Below, in pieces: positions 1-6,576 of a stretch of 64,000 bases of DNA (the stretch's first letter is position 1; each line of letters opens with the position of its first letter). A program made the position numbers and the translations under genes. The notes beneath the pieces were generated by a model. It saw nothing but the letters and a program-made list of their open reading frames with translations, made no database searches and was not told the DNA's origin. This DNA comes from Ilyobacter polytropus DSM 2926 (GTDB taxonomy: Bacteria; Fusobacteriota; Fusobacteriia; Fusobacteriales; Fusobacteriaceae): positions 124,001 to 188,000 of the forward strand of contig NC_014633.1 in the NCBI RefSeq assembly GCF_000165505.1. Reading direction: 5' to 3'.

Positions 1-342
1 GGCCTTATCGACCTCATACCCCAAGAACACTGGTATCACATTATGACAATCGTCATCTTCCAGCCATCCATACTTCTGCATAAGATCCAGAGGTAATTGA
101 GCTGCGTTGATATAATCAAATTTTCTCCTGGAATCCCTGATAAAATAAAATCCTATCCTGTAGGGCTTCTCTTTACCTTGGAGTAATTCCATAAACTTGT
201 TCCTTTTGATTTTATATTCCATTTCAGAGGTCTTAATATATCTTTTGCAGGTGTCAGACATTACTAGGAATTTCCCAGTCCACTGTTTCGAGTTTTTAGA
301 GCTTGGTACATTCCCTGGTATAAATATTTTAGTCTTGTCCAT
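1..342 (-). CDS. RusA-like Holliday junction resolvase (3' end outside window)
   Basis: Reading leftward from an ATG at 342 there is an open frame of 114 codons that runs off the window. It begins MDKTKIFIPGNVPSSKNSKQ and contains the family's acidic catalytic pattern: an aspartate in RRKFDYINAAQLPLDLM at about residues 76-92, followed by GWLEDDD near residue 97. RusA proteins are small homodimeric phage resolvases that cut Holliday junctions using a cluster of aspartates; the D-x-x-N then D-D spacing here fits. The gene overlaps the 3' end of the DUF3310 gene by 14 bases, as is usual in phage DNA-metabolism operons. The C-terminus is not visible, so the full active site cannot be checked. 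Confidence 0.72.
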   Translation of the reverse strand, partial: MDKTKIFIPGNVPSSKNSKQWTGKFLVMSDTCKRYIKTSEMEYKIKRNKFMELLQGKEKPYRIGFYFIRDSRRKFDYINAAQLPLDLMQKYGWLEDDDCHNVIPVFLGYEVDKA

Positions 343-553
343 GGTTCGCCTCGGTTTCAATTTTAGCTATATACCTGTCCAAATACCATCTGGCTTTTTT
401 TAAGTCTTGGATTTTGTTTTCTTTGTGTTCTGCTCGTGCTACGTATTTGACTACATTTCCTAGGTGGTAGGGAAGTCTCCAGTCCTCTATGGCATCTATG
501 ACCTCAATCTCCCCAAAAGTATAATGCTTAGGGTGGTTGATATTATCTGTCAT
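329..553 (-). CDS. DUF3310 family phage protein
   Basis: A 74-residue protein with the typical DUF3310 layout: an NHPKHY motif near the N-terminus, IEVIDAIEDW, then GNVVKYVARAEHK and DLKKARWYLDRYI. DUF3310 proteins are common in phage and prophage nucleotide/DNA metabolism clusters and are proposed to be nucleotide kinase-like, but their role is not established. I chose the ATG at 553 rather than the GTG at 562, because GGAGAG lies about 8 bases upstream of the ATG but almost touches the GTG. It sits between the resolvase and the MazG-like gene in one leftward operon. Confidence 0.8.
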   Translation of the reverse strand: MTDNINHPKHYTFGEIEVIDAIEDWRLPYHLGNVVKYVARAEHKENKIQDLKKARWYLDRYIAKIETEANHGQD

Positions 554-938
554 AGTGTCCACTCTCCATCCTGGATAAAGTCCGGTCTATCTTCTGCTCA
601 ATGATACGCCTAATATCGCCCCTGTGCTCCTCTAAGACGTTTTGAAAGAGGTGGTGGAGGTTGTGCCCCTCTAATGCATTCTTGAAGTGGATACAGTGAA
701 TCTCGAAGTCTCTCTTGATAGCTCCAGCTGAATTAACAATCATTTGTTCAGCAGTAATAATCCTGTCTGCTATTTCATCTTTGACCTCGTTGAGCCTTTT
801 CTGGGAAGGATCCATAAGAAACCTCTGAAGGGACAGAAGCAACTCCAATCCCTCACATTTGGTCTGTTCTAGTTGTGCAGAACCACCGAAGTGGTTGTAT
901 ATGCTACTGTTCTTGATTTTATAATCCTTTGATATCAT
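543..938 (-). CDS. MazG-like phage protein
   Basis: A 131-residue protein. Residues 17-70 (HFGGSAQLEQTKCEGLELLL ... VKDEIADRIITAEQM) resemble the E-x-x-E ... E-I-A-D pattern of small phage MazG-like nucleotide pyrophosphohydrolases, in which the acidic residues bind magnesium. The first family glutamate position appears partly altered (CEGLEL), so catalytic activity is uncertain. The C-terminal half is alpha-helical and charged with no recognisable domain. It overlaps its neighbours on both sides by about 10-20 bases, so it is translated within the same phage operon. A plain phage protein of unknown function is the alternative. Confidence 0.6.
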   Translation of the reverse strand: MISKDYKIKNSSIYNHFGGSAQLEQTKCEGLELLLSLQRFLMDPSQKRLNEVKDEIADRIITAEQMIVNSAGAIKRDFEIHCIHFKNALEGHNLHHLFQNVLEEHRGDIRRIIEQKIDRTLSRMESGHYDR

Positions 939-1476
939 ATGCCCTCCCTGTGAGATTATTTAGTATTCCCATCGTCTGGTTATATATTTCAAGCTTTTCT
1001 TTCAAAGCCTTATTTTCAACTCTGTACGCATCTATATTTTCATGTGCTATTTCAAGGTCAACTGCCATATCTGTATTCATTACCTCAAATTTTTTTAGCT
1101 TGTCATTAAGTTTTTCAATGCATGGATGAGGTGTTTTCAGTTTATGAGGCACACTCTTTTTAAGCTCATTATCCAGATACTTGTTGACGTTATCCGCATA
1201 TTCTATTTGGGATTTGAGATCCGAAATAATATTATCTTTTTCAGCTATCTCTTTCTCCCTCTCCGAAATCACTTCTAATGCATCTTGGAGCATATTTTGC
1301 TTATTTAAGTTCATCACACCATCTCCACTTATTTTATTTTTAGGCTTTAAACGGGCTATTTTATTTCTTACTTGTGCCACTGCGACACCTAGTTTTTCCG
1401 CAATTTCATTTGCAGTCATTTTGCCCTTGTTGTCGATTATGAACTGCTCTTCCTCTTTGGTCCAAACTTTCCGCAT
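919..1476 (-). CDS. Phage protein with SANT/Myb-like N-terminus and coiled coil
   Basis: A 185-residue protein. Residues 1-46 (VWTKEEEQFIIDNKGKMTANEIAEKLGVAVAQVRNKI, split here as VWTKEEEQF, NEIAEKLG and VRNKIARL) look like a Myb/SANT-type helix-turn-helix. From residue 60 the sequence is strongly heptad-like (EREKEIAEKDNIISDLKSQI and later ALKEKLEIYNQ), predicting a long coiled coil. I do not recognise a defined family. Its start codon overlaps the stop of the upstream 61-residue gene (TAATG), so the two are probably translationally coupled. A role in replication control or protein bridging is possible but not shown. Confidence 0.65.
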   Translation of the reverse strand: MRKVWTKEEEQFIIDNKGKMTANEIAEKLGVAVAQVRNKIARLKPKNKISGDGVMNLNKQNMLQDALEVISEREKEIAEKDNIISDLKSQIEYADNVNKYLDNELKKSVPHKLKTPHPCIEKLNDKLKKFEVMNTDMAVDLEIAHENIDAYRVENKALKEKLEIYNQTMGILNNLTGRAYDIKGL

Positions 1477-1661
1477 TACTCCCCCTTTATGTCATCGAGT
1501 TGTTTTCTCTTGAATTTCCAAAACCTCCTCAGACTGTCCATGCTGCCTATGCTATACCTGGCCAGATATTTTCTCTGATCACCAGGCATCATGTTGCTGG
1601 CTTTCTTTCCCAGTTCTTCCAGGAAGGCCACAGTTTTTTCCAGGATCTCTTTTTCAATCAC
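1476..1661 (-). CDS. Small phage protein, unknown
   Basis: A 61-residue basic protein starting with GTG at 1661. It contains a helical N-terminal half (LEKTVAFLEELGKKA) and an arginine/lysine-rich C-terminal half (RRFWKFKRKQL). I do not recognise it. It lies tightly packed between the helicase genes and the coiled-coil gene and shares its stop with the next start, which supports it as a real gene of the leftward operon. Confidence 0.6.
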   Translation of the reverse strand: MIEKEILEKTVAFLEELGKKASNMMPGDQRKYLARYSIGSMDSLRRFWKFKRKQLDDIKGE

Positions 1662-1734
1662 ACTTAAGCGTTTTCCCTTTAGTATTTTTCATGTAGAGCC
1701 AGTACGCATATAGCTTTATCTCTGATTTAGTCAT
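1654..1734 (-). CDS. Possible 26-residue phage peptide
   Basis: An ATG at 1734 opens a 26-codon frame (MTKSEIKLYAYWLYMKNTKG and a short tail) that fills the gap between the helicase stop at 1737 and the next gene, overlapping the latter's GTG start by 8 bases. Position and tight packing favour translation; length alone does not. No family recognised. Confidence 0.35.
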   Translation of the reverse strand: MTKSEIKLYAYWLYMKNTKGKTLKCD

Positions 1735-1736
1735 GG

Positions 1737-2327
1737 TTATAACCCCCTTATGCATTCGTTAAATCTTTGTATTTCGCCTTTAAACATAAACATATCAGTC
1801 CCTGTTGTTCCGTTCCTATTTTTCACTGTTAAGACTTCTACAACGCCCTTAAACTCACTATTTTCGTTGTAATAATCGTCTCTGTAAAGCATTTGAATGA
1901 CTGAGGCATCTTGCTCTATCTGTCCCGACTCCCTCAAATCACTCATCATAGGTCTTCTGTCTGCTCTCTGCTCTACCGCTCTGGATAACTGAGAAAGAGC
2001 TACTACGGGGATTCTCAGCTCCCTAGCAAGATCTTTCAGACCAAGTGATATATTGGTTATCTCCTGTGTCCTGTTTTCTCCTGAGCCTCTTATAAGCTGC
2101 ATATAATCCACAATTATGAAATTTAAAGGCTTTATCTGGTTGAGTCTCTTAGCTTCTGCTCTTATTTTCCCTATTGTGGCTCCTGGCATATCAACAATTT
2201 CAAGGTCTAGTTTCCCGGCTATTTCTCTAGCGGTTCCGATTCTACCCATGTCCTCATCGGTGAGCTTTTTCATGCCATAAGAAGTCATTATTTTTTCTAA
2301 CTCCACACCACCAAGAATTGATATCAT
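1737..2327 (-). CDS. Replicative DnaB-like helicase, C-terminal half (frameshifted)
   Basis: A 196-residue frame carrying the second half of a RecA-fold DnaB helicase core: the Walker B strand (NFIIVDYMQLI at about residues 68-78), the motif LARELRIPVVALSQLSR and the C-terminal KNRNGTTG, which in DnaB contributes the arginine finger region. It lacks Walker A. The preceding frame (2324-2989) ends exactly where this one begins, at an ATGA overlap, and joining them with one added base regenerates a continuous DnaB core. A natural two-gene arrangement with stop-start coupling is conceivable, but both halves are needed for one ATPase fold. Confidence 0.85.
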   Translation of the reverse strand: MISILGGVELEKIMTSYGMKKLTDEDMGRIGTAREIAGKLDLEIVDMPGATIGKIRAEAKRLNQIKPLNFIIVDYMQLIRGSGENRTQEITNISLGLKDLARELRIPVVALSQLSRAVEQRADRRPMMSDLRESGQIEQDASVIQMLYRDDYYNENSEFKGVVEVLTVKNRNGTTGTDMFMFKGEIQRFNECIRGL

Positions 2328-2989
2328 CGTTTCATAAGTTGTTTTTTATCCATTTCGAGTGAGAAAAAAGCTCCTCTGTGCTTTTGGAAACATAACTTTG
2401 ACGTGAGATTCAAGGCGTAAGCAGTTTTCCCCATGGCAGGTCTTGCAGCTATTATCACAAGATCTCCCTGCTCGAAGGAAATTCTTTTGTCGAGATTATC
2501 ATAACCTGTTTTCAGGTGGTCGCTCTTTAAGTCACAGTTGTCGATCTCGTCAAAAATACCATTCATGGTTTCCGAGAGTTTTTCCGTATAGTGTGGGTTC
2601 TCTCTCCCTTTTGCCTGTTCCAATTTCCCAGTTATTTTTTCAAGCATCATATCTGCTGTGGAATGTTCATCTGACAAGATTACGGTAATCTCTTTCGTGA
2701 TAAATTCTCGCTTGATAGTGTCTTTCAGCTCGTCTATATACGCTGTAACATTTGAACTGTTGAATTCTACCTCAGTGAGCCGCTGTAGATATTCCATATC
2801 GAATTGATCTAGCATACCAGGCTCAACTTTATTTCCGGACTTAACAATCTCAGATATCTTTTTATGAAATTCACGTTCTTTCCCGGTAAAAAGTTTGTTG
2901 CTTAGTTCCGCTACTTCCTGTGCAGCCGTATCACTCAAAAGAGTCGTGGCCAATATTCTGAGCTCATAATTTTTCCTAAGGCTTACCAT
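2324..2989 (-). CDS. Replicative DnaB-like helicase, N-terminal half (frameshifted)
   Basis: A 221-residue frame with the DnaB N-terminal helical domain (residues 1-110), linker, and the first part of the ATPase core including Walker A (AARPAMGKTAYALNL at about residues 185-199) and FFSLEMDKKQLMKR at the very end. The next residues expected in the family (M-(I/L)-S) are read from the overlapping ATG of the downstream frame, so a single missing base near 2325 splits the gene. The helicase would load at the phage origin with the upstream initiator, whose 3' end it overlaps by 7 bases. Confidence 0.85.
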   Translation of the reverse strand: MVSLRKNYELRILATTLLSDTAAQEVAELSNKLFTGKEREFHKKISEIVKSGNKVEPGMLDQFDMEYLQRLTEVEFNSSNVTAYIDELKDTIKREFITKEITVILSDEHSTADMMLEKITGKLEQAKGRENPHYTEKLSETMNGIFDEIDNCDLKSDHLKTGYDNLDKRISFEQGDLVIIAARPAMGKTAYALNLTSKLCFQKHRGAFFSLEMDKKQLMKR

Positions 2990-3807
2990 GATTCCACCTC
3001 TTTCAGGCTAGAATAGTAATCTGGTACTGTTGGAATGGCATTCTCTACTGGATCACTGTCTTTGTAAAACCCACCAATTATTTTATCCAGTTGTTTATTG
3101 CCGGTAAAAGTTTTTATTGGCGGCTTTTTATTACTTAGACCTTGTAAATATTTAGATTCACTAATAGCTTTTACCAGCTCTTTTGTAGAGTGGTTTTTTA
3201 GATCACTTGGATTAATACACATTTGAACTCTCATCAGAGGTGTATCGGTTGCTTTTGACACTAGTTCACAATAATTTTCAAAATCTGATTTTTGCATAGA
3301 TATATTAATCTTATTTAGTCTATTTGTATTATTCTTATTCGGGTACGGTTTTTCGTACTGGTCATCGGTACGGTTTTCCGTACTGGTAGCAGTACTATTT
3401 TTAGTACCGGTACTATTTTCCGTACTGGTACTATTTTTAGTACTGGTTTTTGATTGAGTCTTTTCTTTTATTTCATCAATTTCAGGTTCAGTTATAAAGT
3501 ATTTTGTAGCAGTTCCATTTTTCTTTTCAGCTTCAAGAAGCCCTATCTCAACTAGAAGCCCAATAGCTTTATTGATGGTCTCTCTCCTGGCTCCTGTAAA
3601 ATCTACCAGTGCAGCATAACTTAGTTTAAAATAAACCTCGCCTTTTCCGTTTATCCAACCGTTATTTCTAGAAAGGTTGTAATTATTTAAGGCAAGCATA
3701 TAAATTTCTCTATGAAGGCTTTTAAGACCTTTAATCTCATAGATCCATTTAGGCATCTGATAAAATTCTTTCTTTTCCATATCTTTTGCAGTAAGTCGTT
3801 TTGCCAT
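2983..3807 (-). CDS. Phage replication initiator with internal iterons
   Basis: A 274-residue protein. Residues 10-110 form a winged-helix-type region (FYQMPKWIYEIKGLKSL, then LSYAALVDFTGARRETINKA) similar to RepA-N/phage replisome organiser N-termini. Residues 115-150 are a low-complexity T/S/N-rich linker (repeating T-K/E-N-S-T) followed by a C-terminal domain that may recruit the helicase. The gene lies directly upstream of the DnaB-like gene. The linker is encoded by five tandem palindromic repeats that resemble replication iterons (listed separately), as in lambda O-type initiators that contain their own origin. Exact family is uncertain; function is inferred from domain look, context and iterons. 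Confidence 0.7.
   Translation of the reverse strand: MAKRLTAKDMEKKEFYQMPKWIYEIKGLKSLHREIYMLALNNYNLSRNNGWINGKGEVYFKLSYAALVDFTGARRETINKAIGLLVEIGLLEAEKKNGTATKYFITEPEIDEIKEKTQSKTSTKNSTSTENSTGTKNSTATSTENRTDDQYEKPYPNKNNTNRLNKINISMQKSDFENYCELVSKATDTPLMRVQMCINPSDLKNHSTKELVKAISESKYLQGLSNKKPPIKTFTGNKQLDKIIGGFYKDSDPVENAIPTVPDYYSSLKEVESW
3342..3446. repeat. Five palindromic iterons inside the initiator gene (candidate phage origin)
   Basis: Five copies of a roughly 20-base unit of form GGTAC(G/T)(G/A)TTTT(T/C)(C/A)GTACTGG start at 3342, 3367, 3391, 3409 and 3427. Each is itself an imperfect inverted repeat around a T4-5 loop; the unit at 3367 pairs GTACGG with CCGTAC perfectly. Spacing is about 25, 24, 18 and 18 bases. 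Location within a replication initiator gene next to a helicase gene suggests an origin of replication. Confidence 0.65.
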
Positions 3808-4215
3808 AATTAAAAAATCACTCTCCTGTTAGAGCCGTGCCACCGACCCTCTTTATTTTTGTATTTTTATTGAAAGGCCCCACAGGGCAGAGTCGGTGGC
3901 TGACCCTGGAGACACTTCAAAAAAAATACAATTTCATTAAATTTTTGACCAAAAACGTAAATATGCTGGCTATATTTATGTCCGAACCAGCAACGGACAA
4001 CCGATTTTAATTCAAGAAGGATCCTGCACATGCAGTAAAGACTCTTCCAAAGAGCCTCTTCGATACAGTCAAGAGAAGCGAAAGGCATGGATAGAGTACC
4101 CTTCGGGGGAGCCCCTTGACTGCACTGAGGAAGCCCTGAAATAGGCTTCTTGTATATATGCATCAAAAAAGGTAAATTTTAAGTGGTTGCTGTCTTACTA
4201 CCAAAGGAGGTAATT
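3808..4215. other. 408-base gap with inverted repeat 3839-3847/3892-3900
   Basis: No convincing gene. A perfect 9-base inverted repeat (GCCACCGAC at 3839-3847 and GTCGGTGGC at 3892-3900) encloses a 44-base loop just upstream of the initiator start. The remainder (3900-4180) is richer in GC than its surroundings and contains several short complementary segments (for example CAGTCAAG near 4067 and CCTTGACTG near 4112), so a structured RNA or control region is possible. Leftward transcription of the replication genes must initiate in or to the right of this gap. Confidence 0.4.
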
Positions 4216-4593
4216 TTGCACAAACAAAAATTTAACACCATACTTGCAATGAAATCATTTCAAAGTGTCCCTGGAATGGAAACTAATTATTTAATATTTA
4301 CTACCCCACTAGGATTTGTGAGCGGTAATTTAATATCTGAAAATGAACATGACAAAGTATCGTTTGATGCCGAAGATATATCAAAGTTAAATTTAAGTTT
4401 CGGTCTCAAAAGTTTCAATCAAGCTGCCGATAATCAAGAAAAAGATATAGAAAAAATTGATTTTACTAAAGTTATCCCACTAAAAGATGTAACTATATCA
4501 CTAGCTAATGGAAAAATAATAAATACCCCTTCGTATTTATTGTTTATTGATAGTGTTTTAGGCATCACAATTGGTAATTTGAATCTAGGATAA
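4216..4593 (+). CDS. Hypothetical protein, 125 residues
   Basis: I place the start at TTG 4216 because AAAGGAGG at 4203-4210 lies five bases upstream; the longer frame back to 4183 has no such site. The product (L/MHKQKFNTILAMKSFQSVPG ...) is soluble, beta-rich in appearance and ends SVLGITIGNLNLG. The segment with FTTPLGFVSGNLI and KVIPLKDVTISLANGKI resembles small beta-barrel-like proteins of unknown function. It is the only rightward gene among leftward phage genes and converges tail-to-tail, overlapping 9 bases, with the basic protein at 4585. It may be a moron gene. Function unknown. Confidence 0.65.
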   Translation: MHKQKFNTILAMKSFQSVPGMETNYLIFTTPLGFVSGNLISENEHDKVSFDAEDISKLNLSFGLKSFNQAADNQEKDIEKIDFTKVIPLKDVTISLANGKIINTPSYLLFIDSVLGITIGNLNLG

Positions 4594-4779
4594 GTTTTTT
4601 TTAATAGAAGACAGCAACCTATTTTTAACATCGTTTTTATTTATTTTTCTTGGCATTTCCACTTTTATAGTGACATTCTTCTTGATAAAATTTTTATTAA
4701 TATCTTCTTTAGCTTTCTCCACGCGTTTTTTAATATATCTTCTCAGTACTCTCTTTTTTCTCTTTTGAAAATTCCTCAC
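4585..4779 (-). CDS. Small highly basic phage protein
   Basis: A 64-residue protein beginning at GTG 4779, chosen because AAGGAGG lies seven bases upstream. About half of its residues are lysine or arginine (KRKKRVLRRYIKKRVEKAKE), suggesting nucleic-acid binding. It is immediately downstream of a candidate repressor operator (4805-4822), so it is probably the first gene of an early lytic leftward transcript. No family recognised. Confidence 0.55.
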   Translation of the reverse strand: MRNFQKRKKRVLRRYIKKRVEKAKEDINKNFIKKNVTIKVEMPRKINKNDVKNRLLSSIKKNLS

Positions 4780-4804
4780 TCTCTCACCTCCTTGGAATTT
4801 TGTT

Positions 4805-4822
4805 TTCTACCAATTTGTAGAA
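4805..4822. promoter_or_regulatory. Candidate phage repressor operator (copy 1)
   Basis: TTCTAC-CAATTT-GTAGAA, a perfect 6+6 palindrome with a 6-base centre. The same half-sites recur at 5060-5077, 13446-13463 and 13508-13525. It sits between the XRE gene stop and the start of the basic-protein gene, overlapping the region where a leftward promoter would lie. Confidence 0.65.
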
Positions 4823-5038
4823 CTAGTTTGTAAAAAAATATAACAAATCTATATTAGTGACATCTTTTATTATTTTTATTTGCTCCAGATTAAAAGTAAG
4901 ACGTCCGTCTTTTAAATTTTTAAGATGGTAGTGTAAATTTTGTCGGGTACATCCTATTTTATTACTTAATTCATTTTTTTTTATATTTTTTTCTTTCAAG
5001 GAATTGTTTAAAATTTCTAACACATTTGCCTCCTTCAC
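4823..5038 (-). CDS. Small XRE-type helix-turn-helix regulator
   Basis: A 71-residue protein with an HTH at residues 18-45 (ELSNKIGCTRQNLHYHLKNL), beginning MKEANVLEILNNSLKEKNIKK. Such single-domain proteins in prophages are Cro-like or auxiliary regulators. Its own promoter contains a copy of the palindrome also found at the main repressor's control region (5059-5087), so it is likely under repressor control. It lies upstream of the leftward replication genes. Whether it binds the same palindrome as the CI-type repressor is not known. Confidence 0.75.
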   Translation of the reverse strand: MKEANVLEILNNSLKEKNIKKNELSNKIGCTRQNLHYHLKNLKDGRLTFNLEQIKIIKDVTNIDLLYFFTN

Positions 5039-5058
5039 AAAATCACCTCATGTTACTT

Positions 5059-5087
5059 ATTCTACATTATTGTAGATAATACGTCAA
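5059..5087 (-). promoter_or_regulatory. Leftward promoter with operator in the spacer
   Basis: On the minus strand TTGACG (plus 5082-5087) is followed after 17 bases by TAGAAT (plus 5059-5064), a near-consensus sigma-70 promoter for the XRE gene. The palindrome TTCTAC-N6-GTAGAT (5060-5077) fills most of the spacer and the -10, so bound repressor would block RNA polymerase. The promoter at 13436-13464 has the same architecture. Confidence 0.7.
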
Positions 5088-5140
5088 ATTAATTTTTACT
5101 TTTTGTTTTTTAAAATAAAAGTTTCTTTTCTTACAAAAAT

Positions 5141-5164
5141 AAAAAAGCCCCTCTATAGGGGCTT
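5141..5164 (-). terminator. Rho-independent terminator for the membrane-protein gene
   Basis: AGCCCC (5146-5151) pairs with GGGGCT (5158-5163); in the minus direction the stem is followed by a run of T (plus A-run 5141-5146). It lies just after the stop of the gene at 5174. Confidence 0.8.
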
Positions 5165-5173
5165 AAGAAATTT

Positions 5174-5557
5174 TTATTGACTCATAATTTGTTCTAGCTC
5201 TATGAATTCCTCTTGTGTAAGAGTCCCAGATTCTTTTTTGTAATTTAGATACTTATATCTTTTTCTTTCTTTAAGAGGTTTGAGTGCTTCCTCTTCTTTT
5301 TCCTTTTCCTGAGCTATTTCCAATTCTTCCAGCCTGATTTTCTCCAAGAATTTCTTTTTTCTTTCTTCGGCTTCGGCCTTGGTTTGCTTTTGTTTTATCT
5401 CCTCTTTCACCAGATCTTCTTTGCAGAAAAGAACGATAATCATCAGCAATGGCGAAAGCAGGATAGACAGCAATAGCCAAGCACCGAAACCTCTTCCCCT
5501 GTCTGTGGCAAGTTTTGCCACAAAGAAAGAAAAAGCCAACCAAATTAAAAATAACAT
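5174..5557 (-). CDS. Membrane protein with long charged cytoplasmic tail
   Basis: A 127-residue protein with two predicted membrane helices (residues 2-15, IWLAFSFFVAKLA, and 27-45, WLLLSILLSPLLMIIVLF), connected by the short basic loop TDRGRGFG. The tail (residues 50-127) is rich in E and K and is probably a coiled coil. Such small two-helix proteins with the first helix containing a glycine-rich turn are common and of unknown role. It is monocistronic with its own terminator, consistent with a prophage moron expressed in the lysogen. Confidence 0.65.
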   Translation of the reverse strand: MLFLIWLAFSFFVAKLATDRGRGFGAWLLLSILLSPLLMIIVLFCKEDLVKEEIKQKQTKAEAEERKKKFLEKIRLEELEIAQEKEKEEEALKPLKERKRYKYLNYKKESGTLTQEEFIELEQIMSQ

Positions 5558-5728
5558 AGTATATTCCCTCCCCCTAGATTGATATGAATAAGTATACCCC
5601 GAGGATGATGCAAATTCAAATAAAGAGATAAAAATATGGAGACATTATTTTTTCTTGAAATTTCATATTTTATATGGAAAACTTACATTAAAATATATAT
5701 TAAAAAATAATTCAAAGGAGAGAAAATT

Positions 5729-6112
5729 ATGAAAAAATTAATTTTAACGTTATTACTATGTATTAGTATCACTGTTTTAGCTGTCCCACAAGCATCTCCA
5801 TGGGATAGTGTTACATATGCAGTAAAAAATTATTTGAAGGATAATGCAAACGATCCGAAAAGCATCAAATATGTAGAATGCAGCTATATACTAAAACTCA
5901 GCAACGGAGGGTGGGCTCAACGAGTTAAATTCAGAGGTAAAAATGCTTATGGTGGAATGGTTCTTAATGAATATGCATTTTTGATATCTGGAGACGGGAA
6001 CAGTGCTGTGGTTGTTTCGGCTGGTTCTATGGGTGAATTTAGTAAAGCTCTTTCATCAACAGGAGTCAGTATAGTCGGATCTTATAATCATGAAGGAAAG
6101 AAAGTAGATTAG
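5729..6112 (+). CDS. Small secreted protein, unknown function
   Basis: A 127-residue protein with a clear signal peptide (MKKLILTLLLCISITVLAVP, probable cleavage after VLA or nearby). The mature part contains VKNYLKDNANDPKSIKYVEC and WAQRVKFRGKNAYGG, a pattern shared by many short exported proteins whose role is unknown: an N-D-P-x-S segment followed by a beta-rich half with K-N-A-(Y/F)-G-G. A good ribosome site (AAAGGAGAG) precedes the ATG. It is monocistronic, convergent with the Doc gene across a shared terminator, and likely a lysogenic-conversion gene acting in the envelope. Confidence 0.75.
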   Translation: MKKLILTLLLCISITVLAVPQASPWDSVTYAVKNYLKDNANDPKSIKYVECSYILKLSNGGWAQRVKFRGKNAYGGMVLNEYAFLISGDGNSAVVVSAGSMGEFSKALSSTGVSIVGSYNHEGKKVD

Positions 6113-6124
6113 TAATAAAAAAAG

Positions 6125-6144
6125 AGCCCCGTATAGGGGCTTTT
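6125..6144. terminator. Bidirectional rho-independent terminator
   Basis: AGCCCC-GTATA-GGGGCT (6125-6141) with A-run before and T-run after. It closes the secreted-protein gene and, on the other strand, the Doc toxin gene. Stem sequence is nearly the same as in the terminator at 5146-5163. Confidence 0.8.
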
Positions 6145-6146
6145 GG

Positions 6147-6575
6147 TTATGAAATAGCATTAAAAATCTTTAATTTAAGTTCTTCTGAAAAATCCACCTC
6201 ATTTATCATAGATGTTATTATTTCTTCTAATAATTCTTTATCTATTTTTCCTGAGGCGACATGATAACTTATATTTTCCATATCTCTGATAAATCTGTCA
6301 AGCATATAAAGATAACCGTTTAAAAGTAAGAATTGTGCACCTAAAACAATTGCTATTCTTTTATTTCCATCATTAAAGGTATGAAATTTATTTGCACAAA
6401 AAAATAAATGTGTAAGTTTTTTTTCGAATGTTGGATAATAAAGATCATTTTGAATATGGGCTAAAGCACCCTCTAATATTCCCAAATCTCTTATACCAGT
6501 ATCCCCACCGCCACTGATCTGTACTGTTTTTTTATGAAGTTTTTTTACAATATCTACTGGGAAATAGTTATACAT
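6147..6575 (-). CDS. Doc/Fic family toxin (death-on-curing)
   Basis: A 142-residue protein with the Fic/Doc signature HTFNDGNKR at about residues 64-72, matching H-x-F-x-(D/E)-G-N-K-R. Doc enzymes phosphorylate EF-Tu and other Fic proteins AMPylate targets; the aspartate after the phenylalanine as seen here is typical of both. Length is close to Doc (about 126 residues) with a short C-terminal extension. It is the last gene of a leftward series: repressor, type III mod, res, DNA-binding protein, doc. No Phd-like antitoxin is adjacent; the upstream 339-residue DNA-binding protein, one base away, is the only candidate partner. It ends at the terminator at 6125. Confidence 0.85.
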   Translation of the reverse strand: MYNYFPVDIVKKLHKKTVQISGGGDTGIRDLGILEGALAHIQNDLYYPTFEKKLTHLFFCANKFHTFNDGNKRIAIVLGAQFLLLNGYLYMLDRFIRDMENISYHVASGKIDKELLEEIITSMINEVDFSEELKLKIFNAIS

Positions 6576-6576
6576 A

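Noticed and set aside
2318-2345. Programmed -1 frameshifting in the DnaB-like gene at an A6-C stretch
   Set aside because: The codon phase does not give a usable X-XXY-YYZ slippery site, and homology stays in the first frame past the A-run up to the stop.
3342-3446. CRISPR array
   Set aside because: Units are 18-25 bases apart with almost no spacers, are palindromic and lie in frame inside a gene; no cas genes are present in the window.
3867-4166. 99-codon minus-strand frame
   Set aside because: Composition (many Cys, Pro, Trp) is unlike a real phage protein, there is no ribosome site, and it crosses an inverted repeat.
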